Assembly: GCF_007748095.1 (NCBI RefSeq)
Contig: NZ_CP036287.1
Coordinates: 2,480,001-2,544,000, forward strand
From: Engelhardtia mirabilis
Lineage (GTDB): Bacteria > Planctomycetota > UBA1135 > GCA-002686595
Length of the DNA stretch: 64,000 nucleotides
Direction of reading: 5' to 3'
Shown: positions 39,343 through 48,931 of the stretch, piece after piece
Position numbering within the stretch: position 1 is the stretch's first letter
How the letters are laid out: each line of letters opens with the position of its first letter
Notes under the pieces: model-generated
Database searches by the model: none
What the model was told of the DNA's origin: nothing
Seen by the model: the letters and a program-made list of their open reading frames with translations, nothing else
Made by a program: the position numbers and the translations under genes

Positions 39343-39540
39343 TCAGCCCGCGGGTCGCTGGATGGAGCGATCTTCTGCGCCGAGGTCGACGACCGGTCCC
39401 GTCGGCTCGGCGGGGAGGGCCGGCGCGGGGCCGGGGGGTTCGTCCACGACGCGGCAGGCGATCCGCATGCCGAGCATCGGGGCGAGCATCTCGCGGCGGG
39501 TGGTGCGGGGCTCGAGGCGAGTGGTGGCGGGCAGGGGCAT
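39343..39540 (-). CDS. possible small protein upstream of asd
   Basis: ATG at 39540 gives 65 residues, on the asd strand and ending 59 bases before the asd start. Third positions are strongly GC-biased from this ATG onward and much less so before it, which suggests real coding and fixes the start. The sequence begins PLPATTRLEPRTTRREMLAP, continues with MLGMRIACRVVDEP, and ends with a Pro-rich segment and LGAEDRSIQRPAG. There is no signal peptide, membrane helix or recognised family, and the ribosome site is weak. It may be spurious. Confidence 0.35.
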   Translation of the reverse strand: MPLPATTRLEPRTTRREMLAPMLGMRIACRVVDEPPGPAPALPAEPTGPVVDLGAEDRSIQRPAG

Positions 39541-39708
39541 GGGAGCTCGGGGCGTGGGCGCTGTGGGGGGCTGGTCGGGATCCCCGACCCGATCGCGCGG
39601 GGAGACTAGGCCCGCTGGGTCAGCGCTCGGCGTCCGCACCGCAAAGAGCCTGCTAAACAGTCGCCGGACCATGGAGCTCGTCTTCGGACGCCGTCGACGC
39701 ACAGGGCG

Positions 39709-40713
39709 TCAGCGGCGCTTCCTCTCGAGTTCGAAGCGCACCTGGCCGCCGGTCTCGTCCGTGTCGATCGTCCGCATGTGCGTGCCGACGTCCGGGGAGG
39801 CGATCAACAGGTGCAGGGTCCCGGGCGGGTGGTCGAGGGACGCGCGTCCGTCGACGACCTCGGCGTCGCGGGGAGCGATCATCAGCGGCGAGGCCTCGCC
39901 ATCCTCGACCGAGACCCAGCGCAGGACCGCGTCGGTGAGCGGCTCGCCGGTAGCCCTCGAGACCAGGTCCAGCTCCAGGTGGGCCGTGGGCGGCGGCGCC
40001 TCGATCGTGATCTCGTTGGCGCCGGGCGCGAGCTGCAGCCGGCGCTCGCTGCCGCCGGGCTCGATCCGCAGGGCGTGCTCGCCGCTCGACAGGCCGTCGA
40101 GCCGGGCGACGAAGCCCGCGCCGTCGGGCTCGAGCACCAGCGGCCGGCCGATCGGATCGTCGCGGGTCTCGCGCCGCTGGGCCAGGGCTTCGTCCAGGGC
40201 GAACAGGGTCGCGCTGGGCGGACCATCCCCTTCACCCGCGGCGCGCAGGTGCAGCTCCAGGCTGGCCGGCGCCGGCGTGACGGTGCGCAGGTCGAAGGCG
40301 ACGCCGTGGTGGCGATTGGGCAGCAGGCGGAAGCGCCGGGTGGCCTTCGAGGTCTGCGTCGAGAGTTCGATCGCCACCTCGCCGGGATCCAGGAACCCGA
40401 CGAAGATCTGGTCGTCCACGGCCGTGCGCGGTCCCAACTCGCGCTCGAACTCACCGCCCGCCTCGAACTCGATCCGCATCTGGATCGGCTCGTCGCGGTC
40501 GTCGCTGAGCACGTGCAGCCACAGGGCGGACTGCTCGAGGAACACGTCACCCTTCGCGGCCGGATCGAAGCCGGGCCAGACGTCGTCGGCCACGGGCGCG
40601 CGGCTGCACGCGCAGGCGAAGAGGGCCGAGGCGAGGGCGGCCAGGGTCCGGCGACGGGCGGCGATGGGCGGGGCGACCCGATGGGGAGCGGGGCGTTGCA
40701 TCGTCCTTCCCAT
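39709..40713 (-). CDS. exported lipoprotein with carboxypeptidase-regulatory-like beta modules
   Basis: ATG at 40713 gives 334 residues; the ATG four codons later (40701) is equally possible. A basic twin-Arg-like stretch (ARRRTLAAL) leads into a short hydrophobic core and a lipobox-like FACAC. The mature chain is all beta, with repeated pieces of the form GLSSGEHALRIEPGG and LDLVSRATGEPLTDAVLRWVS. These resemble carboxypeptidase-regulatory-like or Ig-like folds common in planctomycete surface proteins. No enzymatic motif is visible. It lies 36 bases after the end of the GH20 gene on the same strand and may be cotranscribed with it. Confidence 0.65.
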   Translation of the reverse strand: MGRTMQRPAPHRVAPPIAARRRTLAALASALFACACSRAPVADDVWPGFDPAAKGDVFLEQSALWLHVLSDDRDEPIQMRIEFEAGGEFERELGPRTAVDDQIFVGFLDPGEVAIELSTQTSKATRRFRLLPNRHHGVAFDLRTVTPAPASLELHLRAAGEGDGPPSATLFALDEALAQRRETRDDPIGRPLVLEPDGAGFVARLDGLSSGEHALRIEPGGSERRLQLAPGANEITIEAPPPTAHLELDLVSRATGEPLTDAVLRWVSVEDGEASPLMIAPRDAEVVDGRASLDHPPGTLHLLIASPDVGTHMRTIDTDETGGQVRFELERKRR

Positions 40714-40749
40714 CGACCCCCGGGACGGCCGACCTGAACCCCGCCTGCT

Positions 40750-42423
40750 TCAGCCGTCGACGCGGGGCCACCAGGCGAGGCTGTCCTCGAGTCCGCCCGG
40801 GCGCGAGCCGGCGAGCCAGAGGCGGCGGTGCTCGGCGCGCACCCGCGCGGGCAACTCCCCGGTCGGCTCACCGGCTCCGGTGCGTGCACCCAACTCGGCC
40901 TGGTCCAGGGCGTGGTCGAGCTCGGCGTCGAGCTGGGCGTCCACGGCCGGTCGCGCGGCGCGCAGGTCGGCGAGGCGCTCGAGCGCCGCGTGCCAGGGCG
41001 CGGGATCTGCGGGCAAGCGGAAGGGGAAGCCCGAGGGGTGCAGCCGCTCGAAGAGGGCGGTGGCGTTGGTCAAACGGCGCGGCGAGCCGTCCGCCTCGGG
41101 GACGCCCGACACCGCGCGCAGGTCGCGGTCGGCGTCGCCCAGCTCCGCGAGCCAGTCCGCGAGCCGCAGGCTCTCGTCGCCGAAGACCTGCAGGCTGATC
41201 GCGCGCGGGTCCGGCTGCGCCGCCGGGTTCCAGGCCCGGCTCGCGAACTCGGCCAGGGCCAGGCGACCGATGGGCTCCACCTGGCGGTGCCCCACGTCGC
41301 CCCACTCGGCGATCTGCACGCCTCGGGCGCCGTGTACCGCAGCGGCGGCGATGCAGCCCGCGAGGTTGGCGCGGCGCTCGGTGGTGCGCCCGGTGAAACT
41401 GCGCCAGGCCGAGGTGCCGCAGCACAGGTGGAAGGGCCGACCGCTCGCGGCCAGGGCACCGGCCTGGGCGTCGAAGGGGTGGTCGGGCTCGTAGCCCCAG
41501 GCCACCGGCACCAGGTCGGCGGAGAGCTCGGCCAGCCGGTCGGGGAAGTGCAGGGCGATGTCGGCCCAGAAGCGCGGCTCGAAACCCCGCTTGCGCGCCG
41601 CGGCGGCGACGCCGTCGAGGTGCCGGCGATACACCTCGAACACACCCACGGCCTGCACCTCCGCGCGCGAGCGACCCTGGCCCACGTCCTGGGTCTCGTC
41701 GCAGCCGACGTGGACCACGCGCGAGCTGAAGTTCTCGAGCAGCTCGTCCAGGAGGCCTTCGACGAAGGGCAGGCTGCGCCCGTCGGTGGGGCACAGGCTG
41801 AAGGGGCCTTGCAGCTCGATGCCCTCGAACACGAAGCACCCCAGGGTCTCGGCCAGGGGCGCGTAGCGCGGCAGGCGCAGCCAGCGCTCCAGGTGGCCGA
41901 AGCAGTTCTGGTTGGCGGCCAGGCGCACGGACCGACTCGCGAGCAGGGCATCGAGGCCGCGCACGTCGGCCGCGGTCAGGGGCGAGGCCGCGCGCCAGAC
42001 CTCCTCGTGGTCGCGGTAGGCGAAGGTGTGTTCCGTGTACAGCTCGAGGTGGTTGAGCTTGAGCGCCGCCGTGCGCTCGGCGAGCTGGACCAAGAAGTGA
42101 TTCGTCGGCACGCGATCGCGGCTGACGTCGAGCATGTAGCCGCGCTCGCCCCAGGCCGGCGCGTCCTCGATCGTGAGCCGCGGCAGGCGCGTGCCGTACT
42201 GGCGCCGCAACTGGGCCAGGGTCGCCTCGCCACGGGCGAAGCCGGCCTCGCCGAGGGCGGTGATCAACACGCCGTGCTCGTCCACGTCTAGGCGGTAGGC
42301 CTCCTCTGCGTAGCGGGTGTCGCGCCGACGGTCGGCCACGTGGTCGGCGCGCCAACCCTCGCGTCGGGTGAGCCGGCTGGGCGCCGGCACCAGCAGCGGG
42401 TCGAGCTCGCGCAGGTCGCTCAT
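40750..42423 (-). CDS. GH20 beta-N-acetylhexosaminidase
   Basis: The 557-residue enzyme hydrolyses terminal beta-GlcNAc/GalNAc. The GH20 active-site pair is Asp242-Glu243 in VVHVGCDETQDVG. In GH20 the Asp positions the substrate acetamido group and the Glu is the acid. A preceding barrel start ERGYMLDVSRDRVPT (about 93-107) and LNHLELYTEHTFAY (about 123-136) also match the family. There is no signal peptide, so the protein is cytoplasmic. The first ~80 residues form the small alpha/beta domain before the barrel. Its start overlaps the GH38 stop (ATGA), so the two glycosidases are cotranslated. Confidence 0.88.
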   Translation of the reverse strand: MSDLRELDPLLVPAPSRLTRREGWRADHVADRRRDTRYAEEAYRLDVDEHGVLITALGEAGFARGEATLAQLRRQYGTRLPRLTIEDAPAWGERGYMLDVSRDRVPTNHFLVQLAERTAALKLNHLELYTEHTFAYRDHEEVWRAASPLTAADVRGLDALLASRSVRLAANQNCFGHLERWLRLPRYAPLAETLGCFVFEGIELQGPFSLCPTDGRSLPFVEGLLDELLENFSSRVVHVGCDETQDVGQGRSRAEVQAVGVFEVYRRHLDGVAAAARKRGFEPRFWADIALHFPDRLAELSADLVPVAWGYEPDHPFDAQAGALAASGRPFHLCCGTSAWRSFTGRTTERRANLAGCIAAAAVHGARGVQIAEWGDVGHRQVEPIGRLALAEFASRAWNPAAQPDPRAISLQVFGDESLRLADWLAELGDADRDLRAVSGVPEADGSPRRLTNATALFERLHPSGFPFRLPADPAPWHAALERLADLRAARPAVDAQLDAELDHALDQAELGARTGAGEPTGELPARVRAEHRRLWLAGSRPGGLEDSLAWWPRVDG

Positions 42424-45400
42424 CGGTCCAGCTCGACGTCGAGGGTGGCGACCTGGAACGGGGCCAGGCGCAGGTGCGGCCGACCGTCCTTCAGCTCGAC
42501 GGCGAGGCGCGGATCCGCAGCGCCGCGCAGGTCCACGGCGCGCGCCGCGCGGACGGGGGCCGGGAAGCTCGCCGAGACGTCCACCGGTGCTCCGACGCCC
42601 TCCCAGATCCGCAGTCGCAAGCCGCCATCGATCAGCCGCAGCGACGACACGAACGCCGCGCCGCCGCCGGCAACCTGGACGAGCTCGAAGGGGCCCGCCC
42701 GGCGCGCCGAGTCCACGTCGATGCGCGCCGGATCACCGCTCCAGGGCAGGGCCTCGGCGCGGGCGGTGATCTCCGCCAACGGCGCGGGTCCGTCGTGGGG
42801 CACGAGCTCGATGCGAAAGCTGAGCGGCAGGGAGCTGTCGGCGGCCGGGTCGGGGAAGCGCGTCGCGCGCAGCAGCGACAGGCCGAGGGTGTCGCCCGCG
42901 CCGCTGGCCCCGTACTTCGAGTCGTTCAACACGGCTAGGCCCGCGTCGTCGCCCGACAGATCCATCCAGCGTTGGATCGGCACCTCGAAGCGCGCGCGCT
43001 CGGAGGGCGTGTCCAGGGTCAGGGGCCGCTCGAGGAAGCCGAAGGGGATCGACGCCTTCCAATGGTCCGCGCGCACGGCGACGGGGAAGGCCATCCGCAA
43101 GAGCTTGCGCTCCTCCTTCCACGGGGTGCAGTGGATGCTCGCGCCCAGGCCGCGGCCGTCGGCGCTGGCGCGCCAGGTGATCTTGATCACGGTGCCGGTG
43201 GCGAGTCGGCGCTCGAAGACGAGGCCCGGACCGCCGGTCAGGGGCTCGATCTTCGTGCAGGGGCCGTCGAGCTCCGCGAAGCGCGCGTGGTCCTCGGGGT
43301 CGATGTCCCAGGCCTCCCAGCGACGCGGGCGGTCGTCGTGCAGGCGCAGGGCCGCGATGGGGCGGCCGTCGATCGCCAACTCGCGCCCGGCGGCGGTGAC
43401 CAGCGAGCGCACGCGCCCCGCCTCGTCGAAGGTCGCGCGGAAGTGATCGGTGACGAGGGTCAGGTCGTCCAGCTCGCCCGCGGCGACGGCGCGGCTGCCG
43501 CCGGTTCGCAGGGTCAGGCCGAGCCCGGCGAGCGGCTCCTCGCCGAAGCACAGGACCTGCGCCCGGGTGGACGGATTGAAGACCACCTCCGTCGGGCGCG
43601 TCGCGTCCTTCTTCCAACCGCGGTCCAACTCGATCAGGGCCTCGATGTAGGCGTCGACCGCCTCCTCCACGACCTCGCGCGTGCCCGAGCCGGGGAGGAT
43701 GTCGTGGAACTGGTTCAGGAGCAGCGTCCGTTGAACCCGCTCACAGGTGGCGGCGCGGTCCTCGTCGCCGGTCAGGGCCGCGATCACCTCGGACCCGCGC
43801 AGGCGCGCCTCGAGGAAGGCGTTGAGCTGCTTGAGCGAGGCCTGGCTGGTCCAGGTGCCCCGGTGCAACTCGAGGTACAGCTCGCCCTCGTGCACCGGCA
43901 GCTCGCGCCCGGCGTCGCGGGCGGCGGCGACCTCGGCGTGCAGGTGCTCGCAGAAGGCCGCGGTGCCGCGCGTGTCGACCCGCGGCAAGCCCTCGGCATC
44001 GGCGGCCAACTCGGCACGCCAAGCCTGTTCCGGCGTCGGCCCGCCGCCACCGTCTCCGAAGCCGTAGGGCAGGAGCCAATCGTCCACGCCCGCCGTCTCG
44101 CGCTCGGCCGTGATGCGCTCGCCGCGTCGCAGCTCCACCGGGTGCACCGTCGCGTTGTAGTCCTGGCCGGGCGTCAGGTGCGCCAGGATCTCGCTGCCGT
44201 CGAGCCCGCGCCAGGTGAAGGTCGTGTGGGGGAAGGTCGTCGTCTCGCTCCACCACAGCTTGTTGGTGATGAAGGTGTCGAGGCCGGCGAGGCGCGCGAG
44301 CTGGGGCAGGCTGGCGCAGAAGCCGAAGGTGTCCGGCAGGTAGAGCAGGCGCTGGCGACCGCTCACGCCGAAGCGGCTCTCCATGTAGCGCGTGCCCTGC
44401 TCGAGCTGACGGCACAGGCTCTCGCCCGAGGGCATGTTCGCGTCGGGCTCGATCCACATGGCGCCCAGGGGCTCCCAGCGGCCGGCATCGACGGCGGCGC
44501 GCACGCGCTCGAAGAGCTGTGGCGAGTCCTCCTCGAGCCAGGCGTACTGCTGGGGTTGGCTGCACAGGAAGTGGAAGGAGCCCGAGTCCTCGATCGTGCG
44601 CAGGGCGGTGGAGAAGGTCCGCAGTGCCTTGCGGCGGGTCTGCGCCGTGGTCCAGAGCCAGGCCGTGTCCAGGTGGGCGTGGCCCACCGCGAAGCAGCGG
44701 CCGGCGTCGTCGGTCGCTCCGTTTGCGAGGACGCCCGTGAGGTGGTCGAGAGCGGCCGCAGCACCCACGCCGGGCTCGCGCGGATCGACGAGCGTGCGCA
44801 CGTGCTCGAGCGCCGCCTGGAGCGCGTCGCCCCGTGCCGTGCCGTCGCCCAGGTCTTCGACCAGGTCCGCCACGAACAGGAACGCGTGCAAGAGGCGCCA
44901 GGCCACCGGGTCGCGTCGACACAGGCCCGCGCCCTCGAAGCGCCCCGGGTTCGGCTCCGCCCAGCGCCGGCGGACCTCGGCCTCGTCGAAGAAGAAGGTC
45001 GTCGCGCCCAGGGGCCGGTTGCAGTCGGCCTCGATCAGAAGCTCCACCGCGTCGCCGGGCGCGCCCACCGGGTCGATCGGGATCCGGCGCCGGTTCTCGT
45101 CGAGCCCGTGGGTCGGCGCGCCGTCGCGCCAGAGCAACGCTTCGGTCCCCGAGCAGAAGCGCAGCCAGGTCTGCCCCGGATCGAGCCCCTCGCGAACCTC
45201 ACCTCGCAGCCGGAACCAGGCCGTCGACCAGACCGGCCCCCAGCGCCAGCCGGGCTCCACCGGCTGCCAGCCCTCGGACTGCGCCGCCTCGCGGGCCGTC
45301 AACGCACGGCCGGGACGCAAGACCTCGGCCCGCAGGCGTTGGTCGACGGGGAAGGCGGCCGGTTCGAGGACCTGCTCGGCGTAGGTGCGCGCCCGCAGGG

Positions 45401-45425
45401 CGGCCAGGAGGGCATGGGTCACCAC
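42420..45425 (-). CDS. GH38 alpha-mannosidase
   Basis: The 1001-residue enzyme belongs to the bacterial cytosolic type. An N-terminal beta domain leads to the GH38 catalytic domain with the zinc motif VGHAHLDTAWLW (His251, Asp253), nucleophile LPDTFGFC (Asp365) and a later zinc His in LLNQFHDILPGSGT. A large beta-sandwich C-terminal part follows. It removes alpha-linked mannose from oligosaccharides and requires zinc. There is no signal peptide. It overlaps the GH20 gene by ATGA, which supports joint action on mannose/GlcNAc glycans taken up by the neighbouring ABC importer. The gene starts 48 bases from the end of the beta-helix gene on the same strand. Confidence 0.93.
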   Translation of the reverse strand: MVTHALLAALRARTYAEQVLEPAAFPVDQRLRAEVLRPGRALTAREAAQSEGWQPVEPGWRWGPVWSTAWFRLRGEVREGLDPGQTWLRFCSGTEALLWRDGAPTHGLDENRRRIPIDPVGAPGDAVELLIEADCNRPLGATTFFFDEAEVRRRWAEPNPGRFEGAGLCRRDPVAWRLLHAFLFVADLVEDLGDGTARGDALQAALEHVRTLVDPREPGVGAAAALDHLTGVLANGATDDAGRCFAVGHAHLDTAWLWTTAQTRRKALRTFSTALRTIEDSGSFHFLCSQPQQYAWLEEDSPQLFERVRAAVDAGRWEPLGAMWIEPDANMPSGESLCRQLEQGTRYMESRFGVSGRQRLLYLPDTFGFCASLPQLARLAGLDTFITNKLWWSETTTFPHTTFTWRGLDGSEILAHLTPGQDYNATVHPVELRRGERITAERETAGVDDWLLPYGFGDGGGGPTPEQAWRAELAADAEGLPRVDTRGTAAFCEHLHAEVAAARDAGRELPVHEGELYLELHRGTWTSQASLKQLNAFLEARLRGSEVIAALTGDEDRAATCERVQRTLLLNQFHDILPGSGTREVVEEAVDAYIEALIELDRGWKKDATRPTEVVFNPSTRAQVLCFGEEPLAGLGLTLRTGGSRAVAAGELDDLTLVTDHFRATFDEAGRVRSLVTAAGRELAIDGRPIAALRLHDDRPRRWEAWDIDPEDHARFAELDGPCTKIEPLTGGPGLVFERRLATGTVIKITWRASADGRGLGASIHCTPWKEERKLLRMAFPVAVRADHWKASIPFGFLERPLTLDTPSERARFEVPIQRWMDLSGDDAGLAVLNDSKYGASGAGDTLGLSLLRATRFPDPAADSSLPLSFRIELVPHDGPAPLAEITARAEALPWSGDPARIDVDSARRAGPFELVQVAGGGAAFVSSLRLIDGGLRLRIWEGVGAPVDVSASFPAPVRAARAVDLRGAADPRLAVELKDGRPHLRLAPFQVATLDVELDR

Positions 45426-45472
45426 GCCGCGAGTCTAGTGGGGGCGGAGACGATCCGACGCCGCCCGGGCGC

Positions 45473-47446
45473 TCAAGGAAGGAACTCGAGCGGCGTCGAG
45501 CCCGAGGCAGCGCTGACTCCCGCCGCGCCGAGTGCGATCGCCGCGTGGTCGGCGCGCAGGCCCACCAGTGCCGCGGGCGCGCCGGGGGGCAGGGCGATGG
45601 CCGCCTGGGCGCGGCCGTCCTGGTCGAGGATCCCGAAGGTCTCGACGAGGGCACCCTGGTTGGCTGCGGTGAGGGTCGTCGAGGTGTAGGCGTCGAGCAC
45701 GAGGGGCACGACCAGGCCGTCGACCGGGAGCCCGGGGGAGGTACCCGAGAGGCTGCCGGCCACCAGGTACGGCCTGCCGCCCTGGGTCGCACCCAGGTCG
45801 AGGGTGAGGTGCTGGGCGCCGCCCGCTGCCACGGACAACTGGGCCGTGTCGACGGTCAGGGCCTGGGCGCCGCGCTCGTGGGCGCCCATGTCGACCAGCG
45901 GTGCGCCGCCCGAGCCCACGTCCGCGGCCGGGTCGTCCTGGTTGCGTCCGCCACCCGTCAGGTCGAGCAGGGCCAGGCCCGCGACCAGGTCGTTGCGGCC
46001 CGCGTCGACGCAGGGCGAAGTCGCCGACAGGTGCAGGTCCCCGCCGACGCCGGGGACCACGAACAGCGGGTCCTGGTCGGTGCAGCCGGGCAGCTTCGAG
46101 GGCTCGATCGGGTCCTCGCCCGGCGCGTGGGGCGCGAAGATCGTCTCGACGCAGGACCAGGATAGATCGAAGCTGCCGCCGAGCTGCTCCTTCCAACCAC
46201 CTTGGATCTCGACGTTGGAGGCCTGGTTGCCCCACAGGATCGAGTTGTCGATGGTCATGGTGGCGTTGTTGCCGGCGTAGAGGCCTGCGTACTTGACGGC
46301 CGTGTTGTGGGCCACGGTGCAGTTGACCATCCGCAACTCGGCACCGGCGTAGGAGTTGACCATCGCGGCGCCGCCCCAACCGCCCTGGTCGGTGATCGTT
46401 CCGGGCACCTCGAAGGCCACGTTGTCGGCGAATACCGAGTTGACCACCAGGGTCGGACCCCAGGTCATCAGGCCGGCCCCGAGCTGCGAGCGGTTGCGCC
46501 GGAAGACGCAGTCGCGGATCTCGACGCCCGCCAGGAACGACGACAGGCCGCCGCCGTGGGTGGGGTAGTTGCTCACCGAGTAGAACTGCTTGGTCTGGTT
46601 GTCCTCGAACAGACAACCCGTGACCTCGACCGGGAGCGTCCCGAACAGGTAGACGGCTCCGCCGGAGGCGTCACCGCTGGCGGCCACGGCCACGTTGCGG
46701 GCGAAGCTGCAGCGGCGAATCGTCGGCTCGCTAGCGCCCGCCACGTACAAGGCACCGGCGTTGCCGAGGTGGGTGTAGTTCTCGAGGAAGCTGCAGTCCT
46801 CGAAGATCGGGCTGGCGTCGAACACGTAGGCCGCGCCGCCCGAGGCGAAGGCGGCCTCGCAGTGCGCGAACGTGACGTTACGCAGGACCGGGGACGCGTC
46901 CCGGCAATAGAGACCGCCGCCGACCATCAGCTCGGAGCCCGCCGGTGTCCCGGCCGGGCCGAGCAGGCCCGCCTCGACCGTCAGGCCATCGACGATCGTT
47001 CCCGCCCCCACGTTCTGGGCCCGCAACACGTGCCCCGAGTTGGCGCTGTGGATGTTCCAACTCAGGTACCAGGACAGGCCGCTGCCGACCTCGTCGTCCT
47101 GCCCGATGTCGCCGGACAGCCGAGTCGGGTTGGCGATCCAGTCGCGCTGGGCCAGGCTCGTCTCCCCGCCCGCGAAGCCGCCGTAGAGCGCGACCCCGTC
47201 CACCAGCACGAAGCTCGCCGTGGCGTCGATGTCGGAGGGGGTGTAGACCCCGGCCGCGATCCAGATCTCGTCCCCGGCCGAGGCGGCGGCCAGGGCGGAC
47301 TGCAGGTCACCGAAGGCGTCGGTCCAGGTGGTGCCGTCGGCGGCGCCGGTGGCCGCGGCGTCGACGTGGATCGTCGCCGCCTCGGCGAAGGGAGCCGAGA
47401 GGGGGGCCGCGAGGGCGATCGCGAACAGGGCTCGGGGTGTGTTCAT
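45473..47446 (-). CDS. secreted right-handed beta-helix protein
   Basis: ATG at 47446 gives 657 residues with a Sec signal (LFAIALAAPLSAPFAEA). The N-terminus IHVDAAATGAADGTTWTDAFGDLQSALAAA followed by GDEIWIAAGVYTP is the classic opening of beta-helix polymorphic-outer-membrane-type proteins. About ten parallel helix coils follow with phrases such as NVTFAHCEA and PIFEDCSFLENYT, and GAGLM turns. A C-terminal Ig-like domain ends the chain. It may bind or cleave polysaccharide, but no lyase catalytic set can be read with confidence. It lies upstream of the glycosidases on the same strand and starts 57 bases from the divergent sugar-binding protein, which suggests shared control. Confidence 0.8.
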   Translation of the reverse strand: MNTPRALFAIALAAPLSAPFAEAATIHVDAAATGAADGTTWTDAFGDLQSALAAASAGDEIWIAAGVYTPSDIDATASFVLVDGVALYGGFAGGETSLAQRDWIANPTRLSGDIGQDDEVGSGLSWYLSWNIHSANSGHVLRAQNVGAGTIVDGLTVEAGLLGPAGTPAGSELMVGGGLYCRDASPVLRNVTFAHCEAAFASGGAAYVFDASPIFEDCSFLENYTHLGNAGALYVAGASEPTIRRCSFARNVAVAASGDASGGAVYLFGTLPVEVTGCLFEDNQTKQFYSVSNYPTHGGGLSSFLAGVEIRDCVFRRNRSQLGAGLMTWGPTLVVNSVFADNVAFEVPGTITDQGGWGGAAMVNSYAGAELRMVNCTVAHNTAVKYAGLYAGNNATMTIDNSILWGNQASNVEIQGGWKEQLGGSFDLSWSCVETIFAPHAPGEDPIEPSKLPGCTDQDPLFVVPGVGGDLHLSATSPCVDAGRNDLVAGLALLDLTGGGRNQDDPAADVGSGGAPLVDMGAHERGAQALTVDTAQLSVAAGGAQHLTLDLGATQGGRPYLVAGSLSGTSPGLPVDGLVVPLVLDAYTSTTLTAANQGALVETFGILDQDGRAQAAIALPPGAPAALVGLRADHAAIALGAAGVSAASGSTPLEFLP

Positions 47447-47503
47447 GCGAGGGGGGAGTGCCGGGGTGCGGCGATAGTTCAGCCAATCACGGTTTTTCGT
47501 ACG

Positions 47504-48928
47504 GTGTGCGCCGCGCTGCCGGCGCCAGCGGCCGGCGAGGAGCCGCGCCCCACCTTGGATGCCTCCCCCGAGCCCACCGCCCCCGGCGCCAGCGTCAGCC
47601 GTCGCGTCGCCCTGGGCCTGCTCGGTGCGGCCGGCGCCGCGGCCCTCTTGACTCCCGGCCGCCGTCGGACCGTCCCGGCCGGGCGCGTGCACCTGCGCTA
47701 TTGGGAGAAGTGGACCGGCGCCGAGGGCGAGGCGGTCCAGCGCATCGTGGATCGCTTCAACGCCAGCCAGGACCGCTCCTGGGTCGAGCGCGTGCCCGTG
47801 GCCGAGATCTTCTCCAAGGCCATGGTGGCCATCGGCGGCGGTGACCCGCCGGACGTGGTGGGGCTGTTCTCCTGGAACGTGCCCTACTTCGCGGAGGCGC
47901 GCGCGCTGATGCCCTTCGACGACTTCCCCGGTGGGGCGGAGCTGGCGAGCGGCTACTACGCTCCGGCCATCGAACGCCTCTTGCAGCACGAGGGCCGGCT
48001 GTGGTGCGGCGCGAACACCTGCTACAGCCTGGTGCTCTACGCCAACCGCGCGCGCCTGGCCCAGGTCGGCCTCGACGCGCCGCCGGCGACGATCGAAGAA
48101 CTCGACGCGGTCTCCGAACGCCTGGTCGAGCGCGGCGCCGACGGCCGCATCACCCGCGCGGGCTTCCTGCAGAACATTCCGCTGTGGTGGCCTTACGTCT
48201 GGCCGAGCCTGTTCGGCGCCGAGCTGATGGAGCCCGGTCACGGCGAGCGCCCGCCGCGCATGAGTCTGGCCTCGGAAGGCTGCCGCCGCGCCTACCAGTG
48301 GGTCTCCGACACCGCCGAGCGCCACGGCCGCGCCGCTTCGCGCTCCTTCGGCTTGTCCTGGGAACGCACGATGCTGTCCGCCGCGGATCCGTTCCTGTCG
48401 GGCGGGGTGGCCATGACCGTCCAGGGACCCTGGATGGCCAACTTCGCGCGGCAGTTCACGCCGAACCTCGACTACGTCGCCGCGCCCGTGCCGGTGCCCG
48501 CCGCGGACCTGGACCCGGCGCGTCCGCGCGGCCTGCTCGAGTGCGACACGATCGGCATCCCCCGCGGCTGCCCGCACCCGGAGGAGGCCTGGGAGTTCGT
48601 GCGTTTCACCCAGACGCGTGAGTCCCAGGAGGAGTTGGCTCGCGCCCACTGCAAGCCGAGCCCCCTGGCGACGACGTCGCCGGACTTCCTGGTCGGGCAC
48701 CCCAATCCCTTCGTCGCCGTGCACGAGGCCGTGGCCAAGAGCCCGGCGGTGTCGGTCTTGCCCGAGACCCGCGCGTGGAAGGCGACCAGCGACCTCATGG
48801 TCCAAGCCTTCGACGCGATCTGGATGGGCGCGGACGTGGGCACCGAGCTCGAGCGCGTGCAGACGCGCGCCCAGGGTTTGCTCGAGGCCGCGCGCGAGCG
48901 CTACCGGGCGCGGCGGGAGCGAGTCTGA
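47504..48928 (+). CDS. Tat-exported ABC sugar-binding protein (family 1 solute-binding)
   Basis: GTG at 47504 gives 474 residues. A polar leader of about 33 residues is followed by the twin-arginine signal SRRVALGLLGAAGAAALL, suggesting export in folded form. The mature part opens RVHLRYWEKWTGAEGEAVQRIVDRFNAS, typical of family 1 solute-binding proteins of carbohydrate importers. The GDPPDVVGLFSWNVPYFAE segment and the late PHPEEAWEFVRF segment also fit. Trp/Tyr residues common in sugar sites are frequent. Two permeases of the same importer begin at 50102. The start lies 57 bases from the divergent beta-helix gene, so both promoters must fit in that gap. Confidence 0.85.
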   Translation: MCAALPAPAAGEEPRPTLDASPEPTAPGASVSRRVALGLLGAAGAAALLTPGRRRTVPAGRVHLRYWEKWTGAEGEAVQRIVDRFNASQDRSWVERVPVAEIFSKAMVAIGGGDPPDVVGLFSWNVPYFAEARALMPFDDFPGGAELASGYYAPAIERLLQHEGRLWCGANTCYSLVLYANRARLAQVGLDAPPATIEELDAVSERLVERGADGRITRAGFLQNIPLWWPYVWPSLFGAELMEPGHGERPPRMSLASEGCRRAYQWVSDTAERHGRAASRSFGLSWERTMLSAADPFLSGGVAMTVQGPWMANFARQFTPNLDYVAAPVPVPAADLDPARPRGLLECDTIGIPRGCPHPEEAWEFVRFTQTRESQEELARAHCKPSPLATTSPDFLVGHPNPFVAVHEAVAKSPAVSVLPETRAWKATSDLMVQAFDAIWMGADVGTELERVQTRAQGLLEAARERYRARRERV

Positions 48929-48931
48929 GCC